From an uncultured Bacteroidota bacterium (lineage in GTDB: Bacteria; Bacteroidota; Bacteroidia; Flavobacteriales; Flavobacteriaceae): a stretch of DNA of 64,000 bases. The notes below the pieces were generated by a model. The model did no database searches and was not told the DNA's origin. It was given only the letters and a program-made list of their open reading frames with translations. The stretch lies in assembly GCA_902613595.1 (NCBI GenBank), contig CACMHY010000003.1, positions 1-64,000 of the forward strand. The letters are read 5' to 3'. The position numbers were made by a program, and so were the translations under genes. Each line of letters opens with the position of its first letter. Position 1 is the stretch's first letter. This document shows, piece by piece, positions 48,267 to 59,484 of this stretch.

Positions 48267-49712
48267 ATGAGGATTATTGACAAATATATGTTAAAAAGCT
48301 ATCTCATAAGACTTATTAGCGTATTTGGTATATGTTTATTTATTTTTATTATTCAAACCTTTTGGCTTTTTATTGATGAATTAGCTGGAAAGGGTTTAGA
48401 TATAATAATAATTGGACAGTTTTTAGTTTATTATTCTCCCAAATTAATACCCCTAGTACTCCCTTTATCTGTTTTGCTTGCTTCTCTAATGACATTCGGA
48501 ACTTTATCTGAAAACTATGAATTTGCTGCAATGAAATCTACCGGTATCTCATTGCAAAGAGCTCTTTTAGGATTGTCTATTTTCCACATTTTGTTGGGGA
48601 TTGGAACGTTCTATTTTTCAAACCATGTAATTCCATACGGTGAACTTAAATCGTACAACCTTAGAAAAAATCTCGCAAAATTAAAACCTACACTTGCAAT
48701 TAGAGAGGGTATTTTTAATGAAATTGGACAATACAATATCAAGGTTGAAAAAAAATATGGTGATAACAATAGGTTTTTAAAAAATGTTATTATTCATGAA
48801 TACACTCCAGATAAGAAAAATAATATTGTTATTAAGGCGGACCGAGGAGAAATGAAAAATGAACCAACAGACCCAAACCTAAAGTTAGTTTTATACAATG
48901 GGAACCGTTATGAAGAATTCATTCCAAAAAAGATCCAACAACGTAAAAGAATTCCACATGCAAAAGTTTCTTTTGAAGAATATGAAATGAATATTGATTT
49001 ATCTCAATTTAACAATATTGATTTAAATCAGGAGAATATAAAAACCTCATTTAGAATGCAAAAAATCAATCAATTAAGAACTAGTATTGACACACTTGAG
49101 AGTTCATTCATAGAGGAAAAAAATATTTTTTACAATAATTTCTCAAAAATAAGTCCCATCTCATCTTGGATCAGTAAAAAAAAGTCGTATGATAAAGAAG
49201 CTGCTTTACCCAAACAAATTTTGGATTTTATAGATACTGACGAAAATTGGAAGAAAAGTACTGTTTACAAACAAGCAATCAATAAAATAAGAAACTCTTT
49301 AAATGATTTAAACGCAAAAAAAGGCCAATTTTTTGCTTACCAAAAATTAATTAACCTACACAAAATCACTCTTCAAGAAAAATATACGTTACTATTTGTT
49401 TCACTATTATTATTTCTTATTGGAGCATCTTTAGGGGCAATAATTCGAAAAGGAGGATTAGGTCTTCCTTTAGTTATATCAGTTATTATATTTCTAACTT
49501 ACCATTATATAGGTTTATTTAGTAAAAATGCCGCAGAAGATAGTAGTATTTCCCCGCTGATAGCTACCTGGCTTTCAACAATAATTTTAGCACCTTTTTC
49601 ATATATTTTAACTAGAAGAGCTTCTTCCGACAAAGGTTTTATTAGCTTTTATAACATATATTCACCAATTTTGAACCTATTTAAAAAACTCCCGTTTCAA
49701 AAAAGAGCATGA
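48267..49712 (+). CDS. LptF/LptG family permease (YjgP/YjgQ)
   Basis: A 481-residue inner-membrane protein. Three membrane helices near the N-terminus (residues about 10-120) and three near the C-terminus (about 370-470) flank a long soluble periplasmic domain, as in LptF and LptG. The conserved LVLPLSVLLASLMTFGTLSENYEFAAMKSTGIS loop region (coupling helix) starts near 65. It would work with LptB (6,775) to export lipopolysaccharide. F or G cannot be assigned by eye. The ribBA ATG overlaps its stop by 4 bases. Confidence 0.92.
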   Translation: MRIIDKYMLKSYLIRLISVFGICLFIFIIQTFWLFIDELAGKGLDIIIIGQFLVYYSPKLIPLVLPLSVLLASLMTFGTLSENYEFAAMKSTGISLQRALLGLSIFHILLGIGTFYFSNHVIPYGELKSYNLRKNLAKLKPTLAIREGIFNEIGQYNIKVEKKYGDNNRFLKNVIIHEYTPDKKNNIVIKADRGEMKNEPTDPNLKLVLYNGNRYEEFIPKKIQQRKRIPHAKVSFEEYEMNIDLSQFNNIDLNQENIKTSFRMQKINQLRTSIDTLESSFIEEKNIFYNNFSKISPISSWISKKKSYDKEAALPKQILDFIDTDENWKKSTVYKQAINKIRNSLNDLNAKKGQFFAYQKLINLHKITLQEKYTLLFVSLLLFLIGASLGAIIRKGGLGLPLVISVIIFLTYHYIGLFSKNAAEDSSISPLIATWLSTIILAPFSYILTRRASSDKGFISFYNIYSPILNLFKKLPFQKRA

Positions 49713-50845
49713 CTGAAAATAAAATAAAATTAAATAGTATTCCAGAAGCAATTAATGCAATCAAAAACGGTGAGGTTATAATAGTTGTTGATGATGCTAA
49801 TAGAGAAAATGAGGGAGATTTTGTCGCTGCGGCAGAAAAGATTACTCCCTCACTTATTAATTTTATGGCTACTCATGGAAGGGGTTTGATTTGTACTCCA
49901 TTAACAGAAGAACGTTGTCAAGAATTAAAATTAGGTAAAATGGTTTCTGATAATACAGATCCTATGGATACTGCATTTACTGTTTCGGTTGATTTGAAAG
50001 GTAAGGGAGTAACCACAGGAATCTCTGCTGCTGACAGGGCCTCAACGATTAAAGCTTTAATTAGTAAAAAAACAAAAGCTTCCAACTTATCCAAACCTGG
50101 ACATGTATTTCCTCTAATTGCAAAATCTGGAGGGGTACTCCGTAGGACAGGACACACTGAGGCTGCTATTGATTTTGCAAGATTAGCTGGTTTTGAACCT
50201 GCAGGAGTTATCGTTGAAATTATGAATCAGGATGGTAGTATGGCTAGACTTCCTCAACTTGTTAATGTTGCAAAAACATTAAATCTTAAAATTGTATCTA
50301 TTGAAGATCTGGTTTCATACAGAATGCAACATGACAGTCTAATTGTAAAAAAAGTAGATCATGAGATTAAAACACGATATGGTACTTTTAGAATGAGAGC
50401 ATATCATCAAACTACAAGTGGTAATATTCATCTGGCATTAAGTAAAGGACATTGGGAGAAAAATGAGATTGTTTTAACTAGAATTCAGTCTTCAAAAATT
50501 ACAAACGATATTTTGGGAATGCTCACTGGTGCTGTAAATCAAAGATTAGATGATATTTTTAATTTAATAAATAATGAAAAAAAAGGAGCTATCTTATTTA
50601 TTAATCAAAATGAAAATCCAGAAAACCTCTTAGCTAGAATAAAAAGTTTAAAACAAATGCAGCGTAAGGGCAAACACGATCAAGTTCCGCCAATGCCAAT
50701 GGATAACAAAGATTTTGGAATAGGTGCACAAATTTTGCATGACATAGGCATCACTAGGCTTAGGGTAATTAGTAATTCAAAGCAACAAAGAAGAACTGCT
50801 ATAACAGGTTATGGGATCAGTATTGAAGGATATAAAAGCTACTAG
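49709..50845 (+). CDS. ribBA: RibBA: DHBP synthase with degenerate GTP cyclohydrolase II domain
   Basis: A 378-residue fusion for riboflavin synthesis. Residues 1 to about 205 are 3,4-dihydroxy-2-butanone-4-phosphate synthase with DDANRENEGDFVAAAE and RTGHTEAAIDFARL intact. The C-terminal part aligns with GTP cyclohydrolase II but has no cysteine at all: the zinc-binding region reads RIQSSKITNDILGMLTG, and the RQEGRGIGL motif is missing. So only the first activity is expected, and the second half may be structural. The same pattern is seen in other Flavobacteriia. A separate RibA should exist elsewhere. It is coupled to the LptF/G gene (ATGA). Confidence 0.92.
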   Translation: MTENKIKLNSIPEAINAIKNGEVIIVVDDANRENEGDFVAAAEKITPSLINFMATHGRGLICTPLTEERCQELKLGKMVSDNTDPMDTAFTVSVDLKGKGVTTGISAADRASTIKALISKKTKASNLSKPGHVFPLIAKSGGVLRRTGHTEAAIDFARLAGFEPAGVIVEIMNQDGSMARLPQLVNVAKTLNLKIVSIEDLVSYRMQHDSLIVKKVDHEIKTRYGTFRMRAYHQTTSGNIHLALSKGHWEKNEIVLTRIQSSKITNDILGMLTGAVNQRLDDIFNLINNEKKGAILFINQNENPENLLARIKSLKQMQRKGKHDQVPPMPMDNKDFGIGAQILHDIGITRLRVISNSKQQRRTAITGYGISIEGYKSY

Positions 50846-50847
50846 AG

Positions 50848-51600
50848 TTAAAAAAACCAAAGTTTTATTGAAATTATTGCGGTACTTATAATCACAGCAT
50901 AACGAATTAAATTATCACCCTTTTTAACAGACCAACGGCTTGCAAACCATGCACCAAAAATGGAACCAGTAGCCATAGATATTCCCATTTTCCAATCTAT
51001 TGAATTGTTAAAAGCAAAGATTAATAAAGCTAAAAATGAGTAAATAAAAACAACAGACACTTTAGTTGCGTTACTTTTTACTAGAGACATCTGGTTTAAT
51101 CTATTAAGAAATAACATTACAAGTATACCTATTCCTGCATTTATAAAGCCTCCATAAATACCAAAAACAAAAAAAACTAACATACTAAACCACAAATATT
51201 TCCCAGTAGTTCTTTCATAAACAAAGCTTGTTAATTTTTTCTTTTGAATAAAGATTAATGCCCCAACAATAATTATAACTAGAGCCAATATTTTATTGAA
51301 AATCTCTTCATAAATATTTAAGGCTATTTTGGCACCAATATAAGCTCCAATGCTTGCACTTATGCCTAGATATATATTAAATGGATATGAGTAAATTCCT
51401 TTACTAGAATAACCTATTGAACCACTTAAAGATTGTGCTACAATTACAACTCTATTTGTTCCATTTGCAACTTGAGAAGGTAATCCAAGAAAGATGAGTA
51501 TTGGAAGTGTAAATAACGATCCCCCTCCTGCAAGTGTATTTACTATTCCCGCTAAAAATCCTGTAGCAATTAAAATTACTAACTCTAATGTAGTATCCAT
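50848..51600 (-). CDS. TSUP (TauE/SafE) family membrane transporter
   Basis: A 250-residue protein with about 7-8 membrane helices and the two similar halves typical of the TauE/SafE family. The N-terminal half has the LVILIATGFLAGIVNTLAGGGSLFTLP motif and the second half FGIYGGFINAGIGIL. Family members export sulfite, sulfoacetate or related organosulfur anions. A sulfatase gene lies 1.5 kb away, so a link to sulfur handling is possible but unproven. It converges with ribBA (2 bases apart). Confidence 0.88.
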   Translation of the reverse strand: MDTTLELVILIATGFLAGIVNTLAGGGSLFTLPILIFLGLPSQVANGTNRVVIVAQSLSGSIGYSSKGIYSYPFNIYLGISASIGAYIGAKIALNIYEEIFNKILALVIIIVGALIFIQKKKLTSFVYERTTGKYLWFSMLVFFVFGIYGGFINAGIGILVMLFLNRLNQMSLVKSNATKVSVVFIYSFLALLIFAFNNSIDWKMGISMATGSIFGAWFASRWSVKKGDNLIRYAVIISTAIISIKLWFF

Positions 51601-51700
51601 AAGAATTTAAATATACAAAACTATGACTCTAATTATGTCAAAAGAGAGTTAATGAAATGTTTTCTAATCGGAAAAAGCAATGTATATTTATCTCCCTTAA

Positions 51701-51785
51701 GGAGAAATGGCAGAGTGGTCGAATGCGGCAGTCTTGAAAACTGTTGAGGGTCACACCTCCGGGGGTTCGAATCCCTCTTTCTCCG
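51701..51785 (+). tRNA. tRNA-Ser (anticodon UGA)
   Basis: An 85-base class II tRNA. The acceptor arms GGAGAAA (51701-51707) and TTTCTCC (51778-51784) pair fully, with G as discriminator. The anticodon loop CTTGAAA gives UGA (reads UCA), the long variable arm is GAGG-CCTC, and the T-loop is TTCGAAT. The 3' CCA is not encoded (GCA follows). A terminator is 11 bases downstream. It lies between a convergent TSUP gene and an accessory region. Confidence 0.97.
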
Positions 51786-51795
51786 CAGAAAATTT

Positions 51796-51836
51796 CCCTA
51801 ATGTATTTAATGTCAATATGTTAGGGTTTTTCTTTT
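51796..51836 (+). terminator. Rho-independent terminator of tRNA-Ser
   Basis: CCCTAA (51796-51801) and TTAGGG (51821-51826) form a 6-bp stem, followed by a T-rich run to 51836. Confidence 0.7.
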
Positions 51837-51877
51837 ACACCAATGGATAGAATGCAAAATCAGTTTTATTCTTTGTA

Positions 51878-51904
51878 AACCCCTGCTATTAGTGGTTTTT
51901 TTTT
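51878..51904 (+). terminator. Second candidate terminator downstream of tRNA-Ser
   Basis: AACCCCT (51878-51884) pairs with AGTGGTT (51891-51897), one mismatch, with a T-run to 51904. The 455-base stretch 51601-52055 otherwise holds only the tRNA, this and two other terminators; no ORF with coding character was seen. Confidence 0.5.
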
Positions 51905-51998
51905 ACAGATGAGTTTAGAATGGATTTGGGTAAAAATCAAAGGGTAATTATATCAACTTCTAGTATTATAAATTCCACATACTTGAAAACAAAATTAC

Positions 51999-52025
51999 AA
52001 AAAACCCCCTCGATAAAAAAGGGGG
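51999..52025 (-). terminator. Rho-independent terminator of the 227-residue gene
   Basis: On the minus strand CCCCC (52025-52021) pairs with GGGGG (52009-52005) around loop TTTTTTATCGA, followed by TTTTTT (52004-51999). It is 31 bases after the stop codon at 52056. Confidence 0.8.
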
Positions 52026-52055
52026 CGGTGTCGTGGTGGGGACTTAAATAAATGT

Positions 52056-52739
52056 TTAATATGATTTAATATTTCTCACCAAATAATCCTTTACGTTTTC
52101 AGATTTACCTCTCTCGGCTATTAGCTCAATAAAATCAGCCTGTTTTTGAAGTTTATCATAAAGCATGATTAGATCATTTTGATTTTTTCCAGTTAAAGAT
52201 ACCCAATGAGTTGCACCATTAGGATAATTAATGTCATAAGTCCCAAAAGCTACCCATCTTCCTTTAAATTCTTCTTTGAATTTTTTAACTATTTTTTCGT
52301 GAGCAGTTTTAAACTGGTTTGGATCATCTACTTTAATATCCCAAATATGCATCGTTTTATAATCTTCATTAGTTCCATTCTGCCTGGTTAAGACTCGACC
52401 TGCATAAGATTCTCCCCATTCTTCAACGTAGTTATCCATTTGAGCCCACCAAAGCGGAGCCTTTTCGTCGATGTTAGTCCCTTTCCATAGATCTTGACCC
52501 ATTTCCCAGTACCAAACAAGCCTGTGAGTCATGCCATTATCAGCACCTTTTCCGATACGTTCAAGCGCAAACCCGCCCTTGTTGGGTTTCATACCCTTAC
52601 AACACGTTTCATAAGCTTCCTCCATTTTAGATTCTAGGTAGTCTTTTGATTTAACTTCAATAACATTAAATACCATCGTTTGTGCTGAAACGAATATAGA
52701 AATTAGAAATAAAGGAATTAAATAATGTATTTTTTTCAT
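52056..52739 (-). CDS. Uncharacterised secreted protein of 227 residues
   Basis: I do not recognise this protein. Residues 1-19 are a signal peptide (MKKIHYLIPLFLISIFVSA, then Gln). Two similar units seem to follow: a first with FNVIEVKSKDYLES and a second with MHIWDIKVDDPNQFKTAHEK, each a beta strand plus helix, suggestive of a ferredoxin-like (antibiotic biosynthesis monooxygenase or NIPSNAP-like) double fold. Two adjacent Cys lie in ETCCKGM. It is monocistronic, with a -7-like element upstream and a strong terminator downstream. It sits between tRNA-Ser and its degenerate 3' copy, so it may be horizontally acquired cargo. The function is unknown. Confidence 0.8.
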   Translation of the reverse strand: MKKIHYLIPLFLISIFVSAQTMVFNVIEVKSKDYLESKMEEAYETCCKGMKPNKGGFALERIGKGADNGMTHRLVWYWEMGQDLWKGTNIDEKAPLWWAQMDNYVEEWGESYAGRVLTRQNGTNEDYKTMHIWDIKVDDPNQFKTAHEKIVKKFKEEFKGRWVAFGTYDINYPNGATHWVSLTGKNQNDLIMLYDKLQKQADFIELIAERGKSENVKDYLVRNIKSY

Positions 52740-52785
52740 TTAAATTGATTTATGGTTAATAATAACCAATATACAAATTAGTCTC

Positions 52786-52793
52786 CAAACTTA
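52786..52793 (-). promoter_or_regulatory. -7 element for the 227-residue gene
   Basis: TAAGTTTG on the minus strand fits TAnnTTTG, 46 bases before the ATG at 52739; a TTG lies 15 bases upstream, shorter than the usual 17-23 spacing. A GGTTA/TAACC inverted repeat (52754-52767) lies between it and the start. Confidence 0.4.
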
Positions 52794-52897
52794 GTGATAA
52801 AGATATTCCAATGATTTAGATCACTTTGGCCTTTGCTAATGAGTTTTTATTTTTTTTGACTCATCAATTTAATAGAGGCTTATAATTTACTATTTAC

Positions 52898-52915
52898 GTT
52901 CAAGTCCCTCTTTCT
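52898..52915 (+). repeat. Degenerate copy of the tRNA-Ser 3' end
   Basis: GTTCAAGTCCCTCTTTCT matches tRNA-Ser bases 51765-51782 at 16 of 18 positions, with two transitions. It covers the T-loop and part of the acceptor 3' strand. No pairing 5' half is seen upstream, so it is not a functional tRNA. Candidate attachment-site relic or decayed tRNA. The surrounding 352-base gap (52740-53091) holds only this, a terminator-like stem and a promoter element. Confidence 0.55.
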
Positions 52916-52931
52916 GTACTTAATTATTTTA

Positions 52932-52964
52932 AAACCCCTACAAATGGAAGGTGTTTATTTTTTT
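52932..52964 (+). terminator. Terminator-like stem after the tRNA relic
   Basis: AAACCCC (52932-52938) pairs with GGTGTTT (52950-52956), one mismatch, followed by ATTTTTTT. It would fit the old terminator of a decayed tRNA gene. Confidence 0.4.
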
Positions 52965-53091
52965 AACATGAATTACATTTAATGATCTTTTAAGCTATAT
53001 CATTTAATCCTTGAATTCCTAAACTAAATTTAAATTTTTAAATTTATTAGATGTCTAAAATCCGTCTTTAGGAGAAAACAGTAAAGAAGCA

Positions 53092-54642
53092 ATGAGAAAA
53101 CTATCACTCCTATTTATTTTTATCGTATTCACAGGATGCAAATCCTTTGACTCTACCCCCCCAAATATATTATTTGTTATCTCTGACGACCAATCCTATC
53201 CACACGCAAGTATTTATGAAACTAAATGGATAAAAACACCTGGTTTTGACCGTGTAGCAAAGAAGGGCTTGTTATTTAACCATGCTTATACAACTAATGC
53301 AAAGTGTTCACCCTCTAGGTCTTCCATTTTAACAGGACGGGACAGCTGGCTGCTAGAAGAAGCGGCCAATCACTTTCCGTTTTTTCCTGAAAAATTCATA
53401 ACATTCCCTGAAGTTTTAAAAAAAAATGGTTACAAAACTGGAAAAACTGGAAAAGGATGGGCTCCGGGCATTGCATTGAAAAATGGAAAAAAAAGGAATT
53501 TAATCGGTGAAGATTACAGTAAAATAAAAGTTAATCCTCCAGCAAAATTTATCAGTAATATCAATTATTTCGAAAACTTTAAAAATTTTCTTGATGAAAA
53601 AAAAGATAAACAACCTTTCCTTTTCTGGGTTGGGGGGTTAGAACCTCATCGGCGTTACGAGTACCAGTCAGGAATTAAATATGGAAATAAAAAAATAGAA
53701 GAAATTGAAAAAGTTCCCGGTTATTGGCCTAGCTCCAAAAACGTTAAAACAGATATGCTAGATTACGCATTCGAGATTGAATATTTTGATAGTCATTTGG
53801 AACGTATGATTGATGAATTGGAAAAAAGAGATCTTTTAGAAAATACCATTATAGTTGTTACATCAGACAATGGTATGCCATTTCCGAGAGTAAAAGGACA
53901 GGTCTTCCCTTTTGACAATAGACTGCCTTTAGCGATAAGTTGGGAGAAAGGAATTAAAAATCCAGGTAGAATTATTAATGACTATGTGAGTTTTTCAGAT
54001 TTTGCTCCAACCTTTCTGGATCTTGCGGGTATTGATTCAGAAAAACACGATATGGAAAATTTTTCAGGTGTAAGTTGGAAGTATCTTTTCAATAATGACT
54101 CAATTTTCAAAAAAAGAGATTATATGATTATTGGAAAAGAACGCCACGATGTAGGTCGAGAAAATGATAAAGGTTACCCAGTTCGTGCAATTATTGCAGG
54201 GGATTATTTCTTTAGCATAAATTTTAATCCTGAGCGTTGGCCGGCGGGAAATCCAGAAACTGGATATCTCAATACCGATGGTAGTCCGACTAAAACAGAA
54301 ATATTAAACTTGAGAAAAGAAGGAAAGAAAGAAGAGTATTGGCAATATGCATTCGGAAGAAGACCCAAGGAAACTTTGTATGATATTAAAAATGATCCTA
54401 ACTGTATTAAAAATATTGCAGAATATGATAAATACAATTCTCTAAAGGACAGCTTAAAAAAAATCTTAATCGAAGATCTAACAAGAAATAAAGACCCTAG
54501 AATCCTTGGGGATACCAAGATATTCGATGATTATCCCTACGCTGACATGCGAACTAAGAATTTTTACAATAGATATATGAAAGGAGAATTATTAGATTCA
54601 GACTGGGTCAACCCCACTGACTTCGAATTTGATATTGAATAG
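53092..54642 (+). CDS. Sulfatase (lipoprotein, type I formylglycine)
   Basis: A 516-residue type I sulfatase. Residues 1-15 are a lipoprotein signal with lipobox FTGC, so it is anchored to a membrane outside the cytoplasm. The formylglycine site is Cys72 in CSPSRSSILTGR; metal ligands are Asp32-Asp33 (SDDQ), and TSDNGMPFP supplies the second pair. The start of the chain and NHFPFFPEKFITFPEV resemble heparan N-sulfatase-like (S1) members, but the substrate is not certain. A formylglycine-generating enzyme is required and is not in the window. It converges with the GH2 gene, which suggests attack on a sulfated galactose- or amino-sugar-containing polymer. Confidence 0.93.
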   Translation: MRKLSLLFIFIVFTGCKSFDSTPPNILFVISDDQSYPHASIYETKWIKTPGFDRVAKKGLLFNHAYTTNAKCSPSRSSILTGRDSWLLEEAANHFPFFPEKFITFPEVLKKNGYKTGKTGKGWAPGIALKNGKKRNLIGEDYSKIKVNPPAKFISNINYFENFKNFLDEKKDKQPFLFWVGGLEPHRRYEYQSGIKYGNKKIEEIEKVPGYWPSSKNVKTDMLDYAFEIEYFDSHLERMIDELEKRDLLENTIIVVTSDNGMPFPRVKGQVFPFDNRLPLAISWEKGIKNPGRIINDYVSFSDFAPTFLDLAGIDSEKHDMENFSGVSWKYLFNNDSIFKKRDYMIIGKERHDVGRENDKGYPVRAIIAGDYFFSINFNPERWPAGNPETGYLNTDGSPTKTEILNLRKEGKKEEYWQYAFGRRPKETLYDIKNDPNCIKNIAEYDKYNSLKDSLKKILIEDLTRNKDPRILGDTKIFDDYPYADMRTKNFYNRYMKGELLDSDWVNPTDFEFDIE

Positions 54643-54747
54643 TTTGCTTCACAATACATCAAAAAGAATAAGTATGTAGAATTAAATTGACCTTAAGCAG
54701 AAAAATTAAACTCAATTTGTTATTTATTAAAACCATTAAAACTTTTT

Positions 54748-57984
<3,237 letters not shown>

Positions 57985-58008
57985 CTAGGGGGCATAAGAT
58001 AAGTGATG

Positions 58009-58034
58009 ATATTGTTATGTTTTTATAACAATAT
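58009..58034. promoter_or_regulatory. 10-bp perfect inverted repeat, candidate operator
   Basis: ATATTGTTAT (58009-58018) and ATAACAATAT (58025-58034) with loop GTTTTT, in the 252-base gap between divergent GH2 and oxidoreductase genes. Confidence 0.5.
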
Positions 58035-58059
58035 ACTCATATTAAAGGTCTATATCTTG

Positions 58060-58088
58060 TTTTAATATAAGTTTTACTTATATTAAAA
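58060..58088. promoter_or_regulatory. 12-bp perfect inverted repeat, candidate operator
   Basis: TTTTAATATAAG (58060-58071) and CTTATATTAAAA (58077-58088) with a 5-base loop. A short copy ATATTAAA lies at 58039-58046. A regulator dimer could act on both divergent promoters here. Confidence 0.55.
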
Positions 58089-58203
58089 TAATTTGATATC
58101 TCATGATCGACTACCATACTTCAATTTTTATTTGAAAAAATCTTCGAAATATTAAATAATATGTATAGCTTGAATAGATTAATTATCAAAATCTACATAA
58201 AAG

Positions 58204-59481
58204 GTGACGATAAATAAAAGAAGAGAGTTTTTAAAAAAAACAACATCTGCAGCTCTAGGAGTAACAATTATTCCTAGGTACGTAATAGGGAAAGGTTTCA
58301 CTCCACCAAGTGATAGATTTAATATTGGAGTTATTGGGTTGGGCGCTCAAAGTAGTGGACTGATTGAACGGATGTCAAAAATTTCTGGTGCTAGGGTTAT
58401 TGCTGGATGTGATATTCATAAAAAAAGATTAACTAGATTTAGCAAATTGATAGATAATGAATATGTTAAGCACAAAATAAAAGGTAGAGCTTTAATATAT
58501 GAGGATTTTTATAAACTAATTGAAAATCCAAATATTGATGGAGTTGTAGTGAGCACTCCAGACCATTGGCATGCAATACCCTCGATTAATGCCTTAAAAG
58601 CAGGAAAGCACGTATACTGTGAAAAGCCTATGTCGCACACCATTCAGGAGGGGAGAGCTATGGAAAATACGGCAAAAATATACAATCGTATTTTACAAAC
58701 AGGAAGTATGCAGCGTTCAAGAGCTGATTTTAGAAAGGCCTGTGAATTAGTTCGTAATGGATATATTGGTAAAATAGAAAGGATTTGGGTTGAGGTAGGT
58801 AATCCATCTGCTCCATGCAATCTTCCATTCCAAGAAACTCCAGATTACTTAAATTGGGACAGATGGCTAGGACCAGCACCCTTGCGTTCTTACCATGATA
58901 TTATTGTTGAGAGGGATTGGTTTCCAAACTGGAGATGGTACAGAGAGTTTGGAGGTGGGATACTTTCTGATTGGGGAGCCCATATGTTTGACATAGTTCA
59001 ATGGGCTCTTGGTATGGATCATTCAGGACCAATTAAATATGAAGCACCAATGGAGCCTACCGCATCTAGGGGACTTAAGATGTATTATGATAATGGGATT
59101 GAAGTTGAACACAGAAATTTTGGACGTGGATTTGCAGTTCGTTTTTTTGGATCAAAAGGAACACTTGATATAAGTCGGGACTTTTTCGAAACTAACCCAA
59201 AAGAAATATTGAATATTAAATTAAAATCAACAGATAAAAAACTTTATGTTTCTAATAATCATGAAAATGATTGGATAACTTCTGCCAAAAACGGTTCAAA
59301 ACCTATATGTGATGCTGAAGTTGGTCACAGAACTGCAACAATTTGCCATATTGCAAATTTGGCATATGAATACAGAAGACCTTTAAATTGGGATCCTGTC
59401 AAAGAAGAATTTATTGATGATTTTGAAGCGAATCTTAGAAGAGGAAAGCGTTATAGAAAACCCTACGAATTAAAACTTTAA
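58204..59481 (+). CDS. Gfo/Idh/MocA family oxidoreductase, Tat-exported
   Basis: A 425-residue NAD(P)-dependent sugar oxidoreductase. The N-terminus NKRREFLKKTTSAALGVTII is a twin-arginine signal (RR at residues 6-7). The Rossmann motif is NIGVIGLGAQSSGL (about 39-52), and the EKP motif is in YCEKPMSHTI. The C-terminal domain has the DWGAHMFDIVQWAL segment typical of secreted Bacteroidota members of this family. Start is GTG. It probably oxidises or epimerises a sugar in the periplasm; Tat export would let it carry its cofactor. ThuA follows 3 bases later. Confidence 0.92.
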   Translation: MTINKRREFLKKTTSAALGVTIIPRYVIGKGFTPPSDRFNIGVIGLGAQSSGLIERMSKISGARVIAGCDIHKKRLTRFSKLIDNEYVKHKIKGRALIYEDFYKLIENPNIDGVVVSTPDHWHAIPSINALKAGKHVYCEKPMSHTIQEGRAMENTAKIYNRILQTGSMQRSRADFRKACELVRNGYIGKIERIWVEVGNPSAPCNLPFQETPDYLNWDRWLGPAPLRSYHDIIVERDWFPNWRWYREFGGGILSDWGAHMFDIVQWALGMDHSGPIKYEAPMEPTASRGLKMYYDNGIEVEHRNFGRGFAVRFFGSKGTLDISRDFFETNPKEILNIKLKSTDKKLYVSNNHENDWITSAKNGSKPICDAEVGHRTATICHIANLAYEYRRPLNWDPVKEEFIDDFEANLRRGKRYRKPYELKL

Positions 59482-59484
59482 ATC

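Noticed and set aside
51878-52964. AAACCCCT stems after both tRNA-Ser and its relic as long flanking direct repeats of an element.
   Set aside because: Distances to the tRNA and relic differ (92 versus 16 bases) and the loops do not match; similar terminators are a simpler reading.
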